DNA of 64,000 bases from Pyxidicoccus caerfyrddinensis (GTDB lineage: Bacteria > Myxococcota > Myxococcia > Myxococcales > Myxococcaceae): contig NZ_JAAIYA010000017.1 of assembly GCF_010894405.1 (NCBI RefSeq), positions 186,001 to 250,000 of the forward strand, in the 5' to 3' direction. Under the pieces are notes generated by a model. That model did no database searches. It worked only from the letters and a program-made list of their open reading frames with translations, and was not told the origin of the DNA. This document shows positions 53,083 to 60,548 of this stretch, in pieces (the stretch's first letter is position 1; each line of letters opens with the position of its first letter). Made by a program: the position numbers and the translations under genes.

Positions 53083-53448
53083 CTACGTCCCCACCGTTTC
53101 CACGGGCCGCAGCCGCACCCACGTCGCGCCCCAACCCCCGTCACCCTCGCCGGCGGAGCGGAACGACTCCACCTCCGGCAGTTTCGGGAGCAGCGCGTGC
53201 ACGGTGCGCCGCAGCGCCCCGGTGCCCTTGCCGTGGATGATGCGTACGTCGAGCAACCCCTTCTGGCGGCACGCCCAGAGGTACTCGACGACCAGGTCCT
53301 TCACCTCGCTCGGATGGAAGAGGTGCAGGTCCAGGTTCCCATCGATGGGAAGTTCTACGGCCTCATCCTCAGCGGGCGGAGGCTCCGGCCCCTCGGGTGG
53401 AAGTGGGGGCTCGCTCGGTCGCTGGGGCGGCAGGCGCCTGGGGGCCAA
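53083..53448 (-). CDS. Smr-domain protein (MutS2-like small)
   Basis: 121 residues. A Pro-rich N-terminus precedes an Smr domain with DLHLFHPSEVKDLVVEYL (in place of the usual LDLHG) and the family motif IIHGKGTGALRR. Smr domains nick or bind nucleic acid. The start is TTG at 53448 with GAGGAG seven bases upstream, a strong ribosome site; no better start exists downstream. It therefore overlaps the upstream gene by 80 bases. Likely a structure-selective nuclease, but this is family inference. Confidence 0.82.
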   Translation of the reverse strand: MAPRRLPPQRPSEPPLPPEGPEPPPAEDEAVELPIDGNLDLHLFHPSEVKDLVVEYLWACRQKGLLDVRIIHGKGTGALRRTVHALLPKLPEVESFRSAGEGDGGWGATWVRLRPVETVGT

Positions 53449-53680
53449 TGTGCCACTCCTCGTTCTCGCGCTTCTTCTTCTCCGCCTCCAGCCGGCGTCG
53501 CTCGCGAGCGACGCGGAACTGCTCGGAGAGGGAGGTCAATTCGCCCTTCAGCGCGGAGAGGTGCTTGCCCACATCGTCCGCGGACGCGTCGCGGCGCTCG
53601 GTCGCCTGCTCGCCTTGCGAGCCTGCGCCCCCGGCTGCCATCAACTGCACCATCATCGCGGCTACGGCCATGGACTTCAT
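53369..53680 (-). CDS. Small exported or coiled-coil protein of unknown function
   Basis: 103 residues with a good ribosome site (GAGGCG just before ATG 53680). The first 25 residues are hydrophobic enough for a signal or anchor (MAVAAMMVQLMAAGGAG), then an amphipathic coiled coil (LSALKGELTSLSEQFRVARERRR). Its end overlaps the Smr gene by 80 bases, which is long but the ribosome site for Smr lies inside it. Function unknown; real but modest evidence. Confidence 0.55.
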   Translation of the reverse strand: MKSMAVAAMMVQLMAAGGAGSQGEQATERRDASADDVGKHLSALKGELTSLSEQFRVARERRRLEAEKKKRENEEWHIGPQAPAAPATERAPTSTRGAGASAR

Positions 53681-53724
53681 GTCGCCTCACGTAAGCAAGA
53701 CTCGTGCTCAGGGGCAAGTAGCGT

Positions 53725-54780
53725 TCAGGTGGAACCGCCCTGCTGCCGGCCCTCCTCCGTCTTGCGCGCGACAATACGTTCCGCGAGTCGGATGGCGGAC
53801 AGGGGCGCACTGCCCTCGGCTTTGTTGTTGATGGTAACGAAGGCGGCCTTCCCGCGCCGCTCCGCCGCCAGGCACACGCGGGCCAGCACGTCGCGGGTGG
53901 GCACGTCCTCGTCCACCAGCTTGTCGAAGGGGGCGTAGCGCGCGCGGGCCTCCTCGTAGCCCAGGTTCGGCGGGAGCATCCACCGCACCACCAGCGCGCG
54001 AGCCTCGAAGGCGCGGGTGCGCTTCGCCTGCTGCGCCACCGGCGGCATGTCGCGCCACACCGCGAGCACGGGGCTGACGCCCACGTCCGACAACGCCTGC
54101 GCGAAACCCTCCGTGAGGAGCTCCTCGTTGCGCACCTCCACGGCGTACAGCGGGCCCTTCGGCAGCGTGGCGAAGAAGGCGTGCAGCCGCTCCACGAAGC
54201 GCGCGGGCCCGCCGAGCGACTGCGGGTCCTGTGGAGGGAACTGGAAGACGAGCGGCCCGGCCTTGTCGCCGAGTCCCTCGACGAAGGGGGCCACCACGGC
54301 CTCGGCGGCGTAGGCGGCGTGGAGGAACCTGTCGTTGGCCTGTCCCCGGTGCGCGCCGTAGCGCTCGTGCGTGGGGAAGCGGGCCATGGTGCAGACGTCG
54401 TGCGCCTTCACGAGGAAGCGGAAGCCGTCCGGCACCTGCTCGGCGTACTCGGCGAAGGCGCTGGCGGGGATGGGGGCGTAGAAGGTCCGGTCGATGCCCA
54501 CCGTGCGCAGCACCGGGTGCTTCGCGTACGCGGCCAGGCCCTCGCGCGCGAGCTGCGAGGCGCTGGCCTCATGGTCCCAGAGGATTCCGGACCACCCGGG
54601 GAAGGTCCACGAGGACGTGCCCAGGAAGGTGCCCGTGGGCAGTTGCTGGCCCAGCGAGGACAGGGACTCCGCCGCCGGGGCGGGCCCTACCGGCTGGGTC
54701 GTCTTGCGACCGCGGGTGGGGGCCTCCACGGGGGCACCGGTGAAGAGGTCGAGCTGTGAGGGGCCTCGGGGCTGGGGCAT
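53725..54780 (-). CDS. DUF72 protein with N-terminal beta-clamp-like motif
   Basis: 351 residues. The DUF72 TIM-barrel-like domain begins GTFLGTSSWTFPGWSGIL (about 51-68); FRFLVKAHDVCTMARFP, LVFQFPPQ and FVTINNKAEGSAP are typical further motifs. Family function is unknown. The first 13 residues contain QLDLF at 9-13, verified from the nucleotides; QL[S/D]LF is the classical pentapeptide that binds the sliding clamp. A Pro-rich, disordered spacer separates it from the barrel, which suits a clamp-binding tail. The gene stands alone between the coiled-coil protein and the two-component pair. Confidence 0.88.
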   Translation of the reverse strand: MPQPRGPSQLDLFTGAPVEAPTRGRKTTQPVGPAPAAESLSSLGQQLPTGTFLGTSSWTFPGWSGILWDHEASASQLAREGLAAYAKHPVLRTVGIDRTFYAPIPASAFAEYAEQVPDGFRFLVKAHDVCTMARFPTHERYGAHRGQANDRFLHAAYAAEAVVAPFVEGLGDKAGPLVFQFPPQDPQSLGGPARFVERLHAFFATLPKGPLYAVEVRNEELLTEGFAQALSDVGVSPVLAVWRDMPPVAQQAKRTRAFEARALVVRWMLPPNLGYEEARARYAPFDKLVDEDVPTRDVLARVCLAAERRGKAAFVTINNKAEGSAPLSAIRLAERIVARKTEEGRQQGGST

Positions 54781-54865
54781 GGCTGCTCTCTCTGCTAACG
54801 CCGGACGTCACCTGATGCAGGAGGTTGCCCCGCCTCCTACCCACTTGCCAAGTGGTATGTCCGGC

Positions 54866-55507
54866 CTACAGGCAGCCGAGCTCCATGGCCCGGAGGACGG
54901 CCCGAGTGCGGTCCCTCACGCCCAGCTTGGAGAGGATGCTGGAGGTCTGGTTCTTCACCGTCCCCTCCGCCGTCCCGAGCGCCTGGGCAATCTCGCGGTT
55001 GCTCAGTCCCCGGGCGATGAGGCGCAGCACCTCCACCTCGCGGCGGGTGAGTCCTTCCGGCAGGTCCGCATGGGGGAAGTCGCGGGGCAATTCGGCCACG
55101 CCGCGGGCCACGCGCTCCGCGACGCCGGGAGGGAGCAGCGTCTCGCCCGAGGCCACGCGGCGGATGGCGTCCGCGAGCTCCTCCATCGAGACGTCCTTGA
55201 GGAGGAAGCCCTGCACGCCCGCGCGGAGGGCTTCGATGATGGCGGCGTCCTCGTCGAAGGTGGTGAGAAGCACCACGCGCCGGGACGCGTCCCTGCGGCG
55301 CAGCTCGCGGAGGGCCTCCAGGCCCGTCATGCGCGGCATGCGCACGTCCATCAGCACCACGTCCGGATTCAGCTCGGTGACCTTGCGCAGCGCTTCTTCA
55401 CCGTCGATGGCCTCGCCCACCACGCGCAGGTCCGGCGTGAGGTCCAGCAGGCTGCGGAGGCCCTGGCGTACCAGGGCATGGTCATCCGCGAGGACGAGGC
55501 GAATCAT
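54866..55507 (-). CDS. NarL/LuxR-family response regulator
   Basis: 213 residues. Receiver at the N-terminus (VLADDHALVR, phosphoacceptor in VVLMDVRMP, Lys in FLLKDVS), LuxR-type helix-turn-helix at the C-terminus (EGLTRREVEVLRLIARGLSNREIAQALGTAEGTVKN). The ATG at 55507 overlaps the stop of the upstream histidine kinase (ATGA), so they are a pair. An upstream extension of the frame is antisense noise. Its targets are not visible. Confidence 0.95.
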   Translation of the reverse strand: MIRLVLADDHALVRQGLRSLLDLTPDLRVVGEAIDGEEALRKVTELNPDVVLMDVRMPRMTGLEALRELRRRDASRRVVLLTTFDEDAAIIEALRAGVQGFLLKDVSMEELADAIRRVASGETLLPPGVAERVARGVAELPRDFPHADLPEGLTRREVEVLRLIARGLSNREIAQALGTAEGTVKNQTSSILSKLGVRDRTRAVLRAMELGCL

Positions 55508-56661
55508 GTCACTGCTCCGCGCACCGCCGGCAGCCACGCGTCCAGCTCCAGGCCCTGCCCCGCCGCCGCGCGCCACTCCACGCGACCACCCAGTCGGGCG
55601 AAGCGCTCGCTCATGCCGGTGAGTCCCGCGCCGGGCGTCACGGTCTCCGTGCCCTGCCCATCGTCCCGCGCATGCACCCGCACCCCGCCGTCCTCCGTGG
55701 GAACAATCGCAATCCACAGGTTCCGCGCCCGGGCATGGCGCAACGTGTTCGTGAGGACCTCCTGCACGCAGCGGAACAGCGAGTGCGCCGCCTCGGAGGA
55801 CGCCATGCTGAGTGACTCGGGCACGTCCAGGTGGACGGCGAGTCCCGGAGCCCCCTCCGCGAGCGCACGCAGCGAGGGCAGCAGCGGAAGCGGCGCATCG
55901 CGCAGTGCCGTCACCGTGCCGCGCACCTCGGACAGCAGCGTGCGCGCGGCCTCACGGGCGCGGCGCAGGTGCTCGGCGGAGGGCGTGTCCTTCGCGGTGT
56001 GCGCCGCGGCCTCCAAGTTGAGGGAGAGCGCGGTGAGGTGGTGGCCCACCGAGTCGTGCAGCTCGCGGGAGATGCGCAGCCGCTCGCCCTCGCGCTCGCG
56101 GGCGGCGAGCAGCACCTGCGTGGCCTGCAGCTCCAGATGCACCCGGGCCAGCTCGCGGCGGGCCTCGGCCTCGCGCACCATCACCAGCGCCGTGCCGAGC
56201 GTGAAGCCCTGGAAGCCGGCGTAGATGAGCGTCTGCACCAGCGCCTCTATCACCGGGTGGATGACGGCGAACACGATGATCAGCCCCATCACCTGCGCGC
56301 CCACCCACGCCAGCGCCCGGCGCTGGGAGAGCACCTCGGGCGCCTGCCCGGAGGTGATGGCGAACAGCGCGGCGTCCAGGCCGCTGTCCCCCGTGGCAAC
56401 GGCCACCAGCGCCGCCACCGTCTTCACCGCGAGCAGCGACACCCGCCCCCGCCCCTCCTGTCGAGCATGGACCCAGAAGGCCACGCCGAACGTGAGGAAC
56501 GCCACCGTCCACACGAGCGAAGCCGGGGCCGCCCACCGCGAGGGCGCGCGCACGAACTCCACGAGCCTCGGGACGCCGACCACCGCCCAGGTCAGCATCC
56601 CGGCGACCAACAACAGGCGATGGGTGGTGGCCGATTTCGCCACGCCGGACACCGTGCTCAT
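55504..56661 (-). CDS. NarL-type sensor histidine kinase (HisKA_3) with membrane helices
   Basis: 385 residues from ATG at 56661. Five or six N-terminal membrane helices (about 15-150, e.g. LVWTVAFLTFGVAFWVHA) replace a distinct sensor domain. Then HisKA_3 with ISRELHDSVGHHLTALS (phosphoacceptor His of ELHD) and a HATPase with EVLTNTLRHARA and DDGQGTETVTPGAGLTGM. It should phosphorylate the co-transcribed NarL-type regulator. GTG at 56712 would add 17 residues; no clear ribosome site distinguishes the two. The signal may be membrane-related. Confidence 0.9.
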   Translation of the reverse strand: MSTVSGVAKSATTHRLLLVAGMLTWAVVGVPRLVEFVRAPSRWAAPASLVWTVAFLTFGVAFWVHARQEGRGRVSLLAVKTVAALVAVATGDSGLDAALFAITSGQAPEVLSQRRALAWVGAQVMGLIIVFAVIHPVIEALVQTLIYAGFQGFTLGTALVMVREAEARRELARVHLELQATQVLLAAREREGERLRISRELHDSVGHHLTALSLNLEAAAHTAKDTPSAEHLRRAREAARTLLSEVRGTVTALRDAPLPLLPSLRALAEGAPGLAVHLDVPESLSMASSEAAHSLFRCVQEVLTNTLRHARARNLWIAIVPTEDGGVRVHARDDGQGTETVTPGAGLTGMSERFARLGGRVEWRAAAGQGLELDAWLPAVRGAVT

Positions 56662-56807
56662 GGAGGAGAGCTTACGGGGCGCCCGGTGGATGGGCCATGT
56701 GCCGGAAGTCACATGCGGCCGGCATGCCTTCCGCCAGCTATGGGAGCGCTACGACCAGCGGCGCTTCACCCCGGAGCACCGGCCCGAGGCCATGCGGGAA
56801 GTCGCGG

Positions 56808-57731
56808 CTACACCTTGAGGCGGATGGCGCCGGGGATGAGCGTCATGGTGCACGGCAGGCGCCCCGGCGTCTCGCCGTCCACGTCGAGGTACACGTCCTC
56901 GCCCTCCATCGGCTCGGCGCGCAGGGTGCGGCAGCGCAGCCGGCGCGTGCCCTTCCACGTCACGTGGCTGCCGTTGTAGACGCCCTTCGACTTGAGGACG
57001 AAGTCGCTCAGGCCGTAGCCGGACCAGATGGTGACGTCGAAGAGGCCGTCATGGGTGACGGCCTCGGGCGCCACGAACATGCCGCTGCCGAAGTAGCGGC
57101 CATTGGCCACGGCCACGGCGGTGATGTCGAGCGTCTCCTCGGGGCCACCGTCCGCGGACAGGCGGACCTTCTTCTCCGAGTACTTCACCAGGCCCTTGAG
57201 CGTGCCCCACACGAAGCTGAAGTTGCCGCCCAGCGCCTTGCTGCCGCTGTTCACCTCGCGAGCCACCACCGCGCTCACGCCGAACGAGGCGATGTTGGCG
57301 AAGTAGCGCGTCTCCGGCTGGCCCTCGTTGTTGATGAAGTCGAGCCGGCCCACGTCGAAGGGCTCGGTCTTCTCGGAGCGCAGCCGCGCGAGGGACGAGT
57401 CCAGGTCCAGCTCCCACCCGAAGGTGCGCCGGAAGTCGCCGCCGGTGCCGCGGGGGATGAGGCCGAGCACCGCGTTGGGGTTGATGGCCTTGCCATCGCG
57501 GAAGAAGCCGTTGGTGACTTCGTTGAGCGTGCCGTCACCACCCACCGCGACGATGCACTCGTAGCCGTCTTCGATGGCCTGGCGGGCGATGCGCGCCGCA
57601 TCCATGCCGCCCTGCGTGAAGCCGTGGCCGAAGTCACCGAGCGACCTGCCCACCTGCGCGCCAATCTCGGCCCAGCGCTTACCCGTCTGTCCGTTGGCGC
57701 TGCGCGGATTGACCACGAGGAACGTCTTCAT
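56808..57731 (-). CDS. Diacylglycerol/lipid kinase (YegS/DagK-like)
   Basis: 307 residues. The ATP-binding motif VVNPRSANGQTGKR opens the chain; IVAVGGDGTLNEVTNGFF is the DAG-kinase GGDGT motif; PRGTGGDF follows, and a C-terminal beta-sandwich ends the protein. Bacterial members phosphorylate lipids such as diacylglycerol or related substrates. It is a stand-alone gene upstream of the repeat region, with 95 bases to the neighbouring kinase gene. Confidence 0.9.
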   Translation of the reverse strand: MKTFLVVNPRSANGQTGKRWAEIGAQVGRSLGDFGHGFTQGGMDAARIARQAIEDGYECIVAVGGDGTLNEVTNGFFRDGKAINPNAVLGLIPRGTGGDFRRTFGWELDLDSSLARLRSEKTEPFDVGRLDFINNEGQPETRYFANIASFGVSAVVAREVNSGSKALGGNFSFVWGTLKGLVKYSEKKVRLSADGGPEETLDITAVAVANGRYFGSGMFVAPEAVTHDGLFDVTIWSGYGLSDFVLKSKGVYNGSHVTWKGTRRLRCRTLRAEPMEGEDVYLDVDGETPGRLPCTMTLIPGAIRLKV

Positions 57732-57850
57732 CGGCTCCTACCCCTCCCTTGGCCCTCCTGTTTACGCGGTTGCGCGTCAGCACTCCACTCCATGGCCGCC
57801 AGTCCATGACGCGCCGGGTCCACGCCCACCCCTTGGCCATGACATGCTGC

Positions 57851-57909
57851 GAACGAAAGTACGCAGTGAGAACGAAAGTACGCACCCAGGCCGAGAACGA
57901 AAGTACGCA
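57851..57909. repeat. Three 15-bp direct repeats upstream of the Fic gene
   Basis: GAACGAAAGTACGCA occurs at 57851-57865, 57870-57884 and 57895-57909, each identical. Spacers are 4 and 10 bases, so starts are 19 and 25 bases apart. The array is just upstream of the Fic gene and downstream of the lipid kinase start. It could bind a regulator; no matching fourth copy is seen nearby. Confidence 0.85.
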
Positions 57910-57956
57910 CCGAGGAGGACTCCGCCCTGGCTGCCCTGGAGCCCAGCGAGAAGCTC

Positions 57957-58592
57957 GTGCCGCACCTGAGGGCCACCCTCGCCGTGGACTGGGCCTGCCC
58001 GCACCTGCGCGCCGACCTGGAGGCCGCCAGCGCCCGCCCCTTCGAGGAGACGCGGGCCCAGGAGGACTGGCTCACCGGCCATGACACACCGGCCCATGAC
58101 GGTGACACCGTACGCGAGGCCCGCTTCCTGACCGCCCTGGCCCGGGTGCGAGCCCTGGCCGACGCGCGGGCGCCCCTCACCTGGGCACGACTGACGGAGG
58201 TGCAGGCGGAGGTGCTCGGGAAGCCGGTGGGCTTCCGGACGGGAGAGGCCTTCGCGCACGGAGGCGCGCACCGGTACCTGTACGCCCCGGACCTGGAGGA
58301 GATGTTCATCCGGAAGGTGGAGGCGGATGCGAAGGACGGCTGTCACCCGGTGGCGCAGGCGGTGCGGCTGTACCTGGACCTGGCCTTCTTCCACCCGTTC
58401 CCGGATGGGAATGCGAGGGCGGCGAGGCTTGGGCTCGAGTACTGCCTGCGCAGGGCCGGATTGCCCACGCCGCCGCTGGCCCCGTGGGTGCTGTTGCCCA
58501 AGCCGCCCGGAGATGCGGAGCGCTATGTGCGGTTCGTCCGGCTCGTGGCGCGGAGCATCTCCGGAAGCGCGTCGTGCGAGGAGGCCTCATGA
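57957..58592 (+). CDS. Fic-domain protein
   Basis: 211 residues from GTG at 57957. The Fic core is HPFPDGNARAAR (about 142-153): the catalytic His, Asp, Gly, Asn and both Arg of HxFx[D/E]GNxRxxR are present, with Ala where Gly is usual after Asn. Fic enzymes transfer AMP or other groups onto target proteins and act as toxins. No inhibitory-helix motif is apparent in the part upstream. GAGGAGG lies 40 bases before the GTG and eight bases before an in-frame CTG at 57927, so initiation could instead be from CTG; this is unresolved. It overlaps the next gene by four bases. Confidence 0.82.
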   Translation: MPHLRATLAVDWACPHLRADLEAASARPFEETRAQEDWLTGHDTPAHDGDTVREARFLTALARVRALADARAPLTWARLTEVQAEVLGKPVGFRTGEAFAHGGAHRYLYAPDLEEMFIRKVEADAKDGCHPVAQAVRLYLDLAFFHPFPDGNARAARLGLEYCLRRAGLPTPPLAPWVLLPKPPGDAERYVRFVRLVARSISGSASCEEAS

Positions 58593-59296
58593 GACGCAAG
58601 CAGAGACAGCAGCGAGAGGAGTCCGGCTGGGAGGTCATCCAGCGCAGCCTCGACAGCTACCACCCGGAGCGCATCGCCGCCCTGCTGCGCGAGTACCTGA
58701 CGCCGCGAATCCCACGGGGCGTGCGCAAGCTGGAGGAGTCCCTGCGCGAGGAATTGAGGGACGGCGTCGAGGCCATCCTCGATGGCAACCTGGGCCCCTG
58801 GTACCACGAGACGGGGGTGTATCTCGGGAATGAGATCATCGGCGGTTTCTGCTGGTGTCACAGCTTCTTCAACCACAAGCCCTTCCCGGACCTGGGTGTG
58901 GAGCACAACGTCCAGCTCATCTTGAAGGCGCTGGAGCGGAGCCATGGCTGGCTGAGCGCGCTCGATGCCACGTATCGCGGCGCGGAGCTGCTCGATGACC
59001 CGGACGAGGGCATCCGGCAATTGGGGCTCTCGGACGCGGTGGTGCGCGCCATCGACATCACCGTGGAGGCCACCGCCACCGAGGACGCCTGGTACAGCTA
59101 CGCGTACGACGCGGTGAACTGGCTGCTCCAGGCGAGAGGCGTGCCCGCCAACCATGAGGTGCGCAAGGCGATGCGGCAGACGCTGGGAAAGTTCGAGTCC
59201 TGGGTGGGCCCGACACCCGACGAAGCCCGGGCCGCCGGAGACGCGGTGGCGCTCGCGGCGGTGAAGACGGGGTTCAATGCGCGCTATCCGCGGTAG
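58589..59296 (+). CDS. Unknown protein coupled to Fic
   Basis: 235 residues. The start overlaps the Fic stop (ATGA), so the two form one operon. The N-terminus is basic and helical (RRKQRQQREESGWEVIQRSL), the middle has an aromatic/His segment FCWCHSFFNHKPFPDLG, then a helical domain to the end. No family is recognised. It could be the partner or substrate of the Fic protein, or an antitoxin, though antitoxins of Fic are usually small and encoded first. The stop lies four bases from the end of the IS element. Confidence 0.72.
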   Translation: MRRKQRQQREESGWEVIQRSLDSYHPERIAALLREYLTPRIPRGVRKLEESLREELRDGVEAILDGNLGPWYHETGVYLGNEIIGGFCWCHSFFNHKPFPDLGVEHNVQLILKALERSHGWLSALDATYRGAELLDDPDEGIRQLGLSDAVVRAIDITVEATATEDAWYSYAYDAVNWLLQARGVPANHEVRKAMRQTLGKFESWVGPTPDEARAAGDAVALAAVKTGFNARYPR

Positions 59297-60211
59297 CCAT
59301 TGATCTGCCCCCGTTCTTCGGGCCACGAGTTATGAGAGTCCTGCGGCACTGCTTCTACCGTGCTCGGGGATGATGCGGCGGGGCCGACATGGGCACGGCG
59401 AGCTCCTCCCTCTGCGGGTGTCTTGTAGCCCAGACTGCTATGGGGCAGCTTCTCGTTGTAGTCGCGCCGCCACGCCTCAATGAGGACGACGGCCTCCCTC
59501 CTGCTGGCAAACCGCTCCGCAGACAGGCACTCGTCGCGGAAGCGGCCGTTGAAGCTCTCGGTGGTGCCGTTTTGCCAAGGCTTGCCCGGGTCGCTGTAGA
59601 CTGTCTGGATGCTGCTGGCCTCCAGCCATCTGCGTAGAGTCTTGGCGATGAACTCCGGGCTGTTGTCGCTTCTCAGGTACTTCGGCGGCCCGTGCACCGC
59701 TACCAGGCGCGAGAGCACCTCGATGACACGCCTGGCACTGATGCGCCCGGCTACGTCAATGGCCAGGCACTCGCGGCTGTGCTCGTCCACGACGGAAAGG
59801 CACTTGAGCTTCTGCCCGTTGGCGCACGCGTCGTGCACGAAGTCCCAGGCCCATACCGAGTTGATGCCCTCCGGCCTGGGCGGGCGCTGCTGCCCGAGCC
59901 GAAGGCGCTTTCTCGACCTCCTGCGGGAGAGAGCCAGCCCCTCTGCTCTCCAGAGCCGGTGCACCCGCTTCACGTTGACGTCAGGCCCGTCACGCCGCAG
60001 CAGGGCCCAAGCCCGCCGGTAATCGAACCTGGGGCGTGCCCGAGCAATGCCGCGCAGATTCTCCACCAGCGCCGCGTCATTCGCCTCTTTGCGGCTGGCG
60101 TAGTTCAGGCTGCTGCGGGCCACCTGTAGTAGCGCGCACGCTAAGGCGCTGCGACACGCCTCGCTTCTCGGCGTACCGCACCTGCCGGCGGCGGACGGGC
60201 GCGCTCACCAT
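59284..60211 (-). pseudogene. IS3-family transposase OrfB (frameshifted)
   Basis: The DDE integrase part is intact in the frame below 60123: VWAWDFVHDACANGQKLK, LRSDNSPEFIA (second Asp), and the Glu-containing NGTTESFNGRFRDEC. Upstream, the ATG at 60211 overlaps the orfA stop, as in active members, and reads MVSAPVRRRQVRYAEKRGVSQRL. One extra base (T at 60142) shifts the frame so that the expected ACALLQVARSSLNY continuation is lost. The reading frame also runs past the IS end into flanking DNA before reaching a stop. It is therefore nonfunctional as it stands, unless the base is a sequence error. Confidence 0.85.
59301..59326. repeat. Left terminal inverted repeat of the IS3 element
   Basis: Begins TGATCTGCCCCCGTTC. 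The same outer sequence appears reverse-complemented at 60521-60546 with scattered differences. It also encodes the last residues of the transposase on the minus strand. Confidence 0.75.
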
Positions 60212-60465
60212 TTCTTTATGGAGATTTCCTTCATGACCTCGATTTCGAGGTCCCTCTCGGCCAGCAGCTTCTTCAGCCGCGCGTTCTCCCTCTCCAGATC
60301 CTTGAGCCGAGCCGCGTCGCCGGCCTCCATGCCGCCAAACTTCTGCCGCCACCGGTAGAGCGTCTGCTCGGTGATGCCGTGCTTCCGAGCCACCTCCACC
60401 ACCGGATTCATCGTCCCTGCCTGGGTCGCCCTGCACACTAAACTGCGGGGTAAGGACTGTCTCAC
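60205..60465 (-). CDS. IS3-family OrfA
   Basis: 86 residues: helix-turn-helix of the IS3 OrfA (VVEVARKHGITEQTLYRWRQKFGGM), then the leucine-zipper-like LKDLERENARLKKLLAE. The first 17 residues match the family poorly and another frame fits partly, so the 5' end may also be decayed. Start GTG at 60465 is uncertain. It ends with KKW, the common OrfA terminus, overlapping orfB. Confidence 0.75.
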   Translation of the reverse strand: MRQSLPRSLVCRATQAGTMNPVVEVARKHGITEQTLYRWRQKFGGMEAGDAARLKDLERENARLKKLLAERDLEIEVMKEISIKKW

Positions 60466-60520
60466 TCACATTGGCAGAGAGGGCTGCCTCCTGGCCGCGA
60501 GGACTCTCTCACGCTTCAAC

Positions 60521-60546
60521 TGGTCCGAAAATCGGGGAGCAGACCA
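60521..60546. repeat. Right terminal inverted repeat of the IS3 element
   Basis: Pairs with 59301-59326 as described. It lies upstream of orfA and only two bases from the stop codon of the TIR-TPR gene at 60549. Confidence 0.75.
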
Positions 60547-60548
60547 CC

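Larger units (their letters stand above)
59301..60546 (-). mobile_element. IS3-family insertion sequence, inactive
   Basis: About 1246 bp. Imperfect terminal inverted repeats run 59301-59326 and 60521-60546: read outward-in they begin TGATCTGC and TGGTCTGC and continue with most positions matching when one gap is allowed. Between them are an OrfA-like and an OrfB-like transposase frame in the IS3 order. The orfB is split by a frameshift at 60142. No clear target-site duplication is visible. The element separates two convergent genes whose stops would otherwise lie about six bases apart. Confidence 0.85.

Noticed and set aside
57851-57909. Possible CRISPR array from three 15-bp repeats
   Set aside because: Only three short copies, spacers of 4 and 10 bases and no cas genes nearby.
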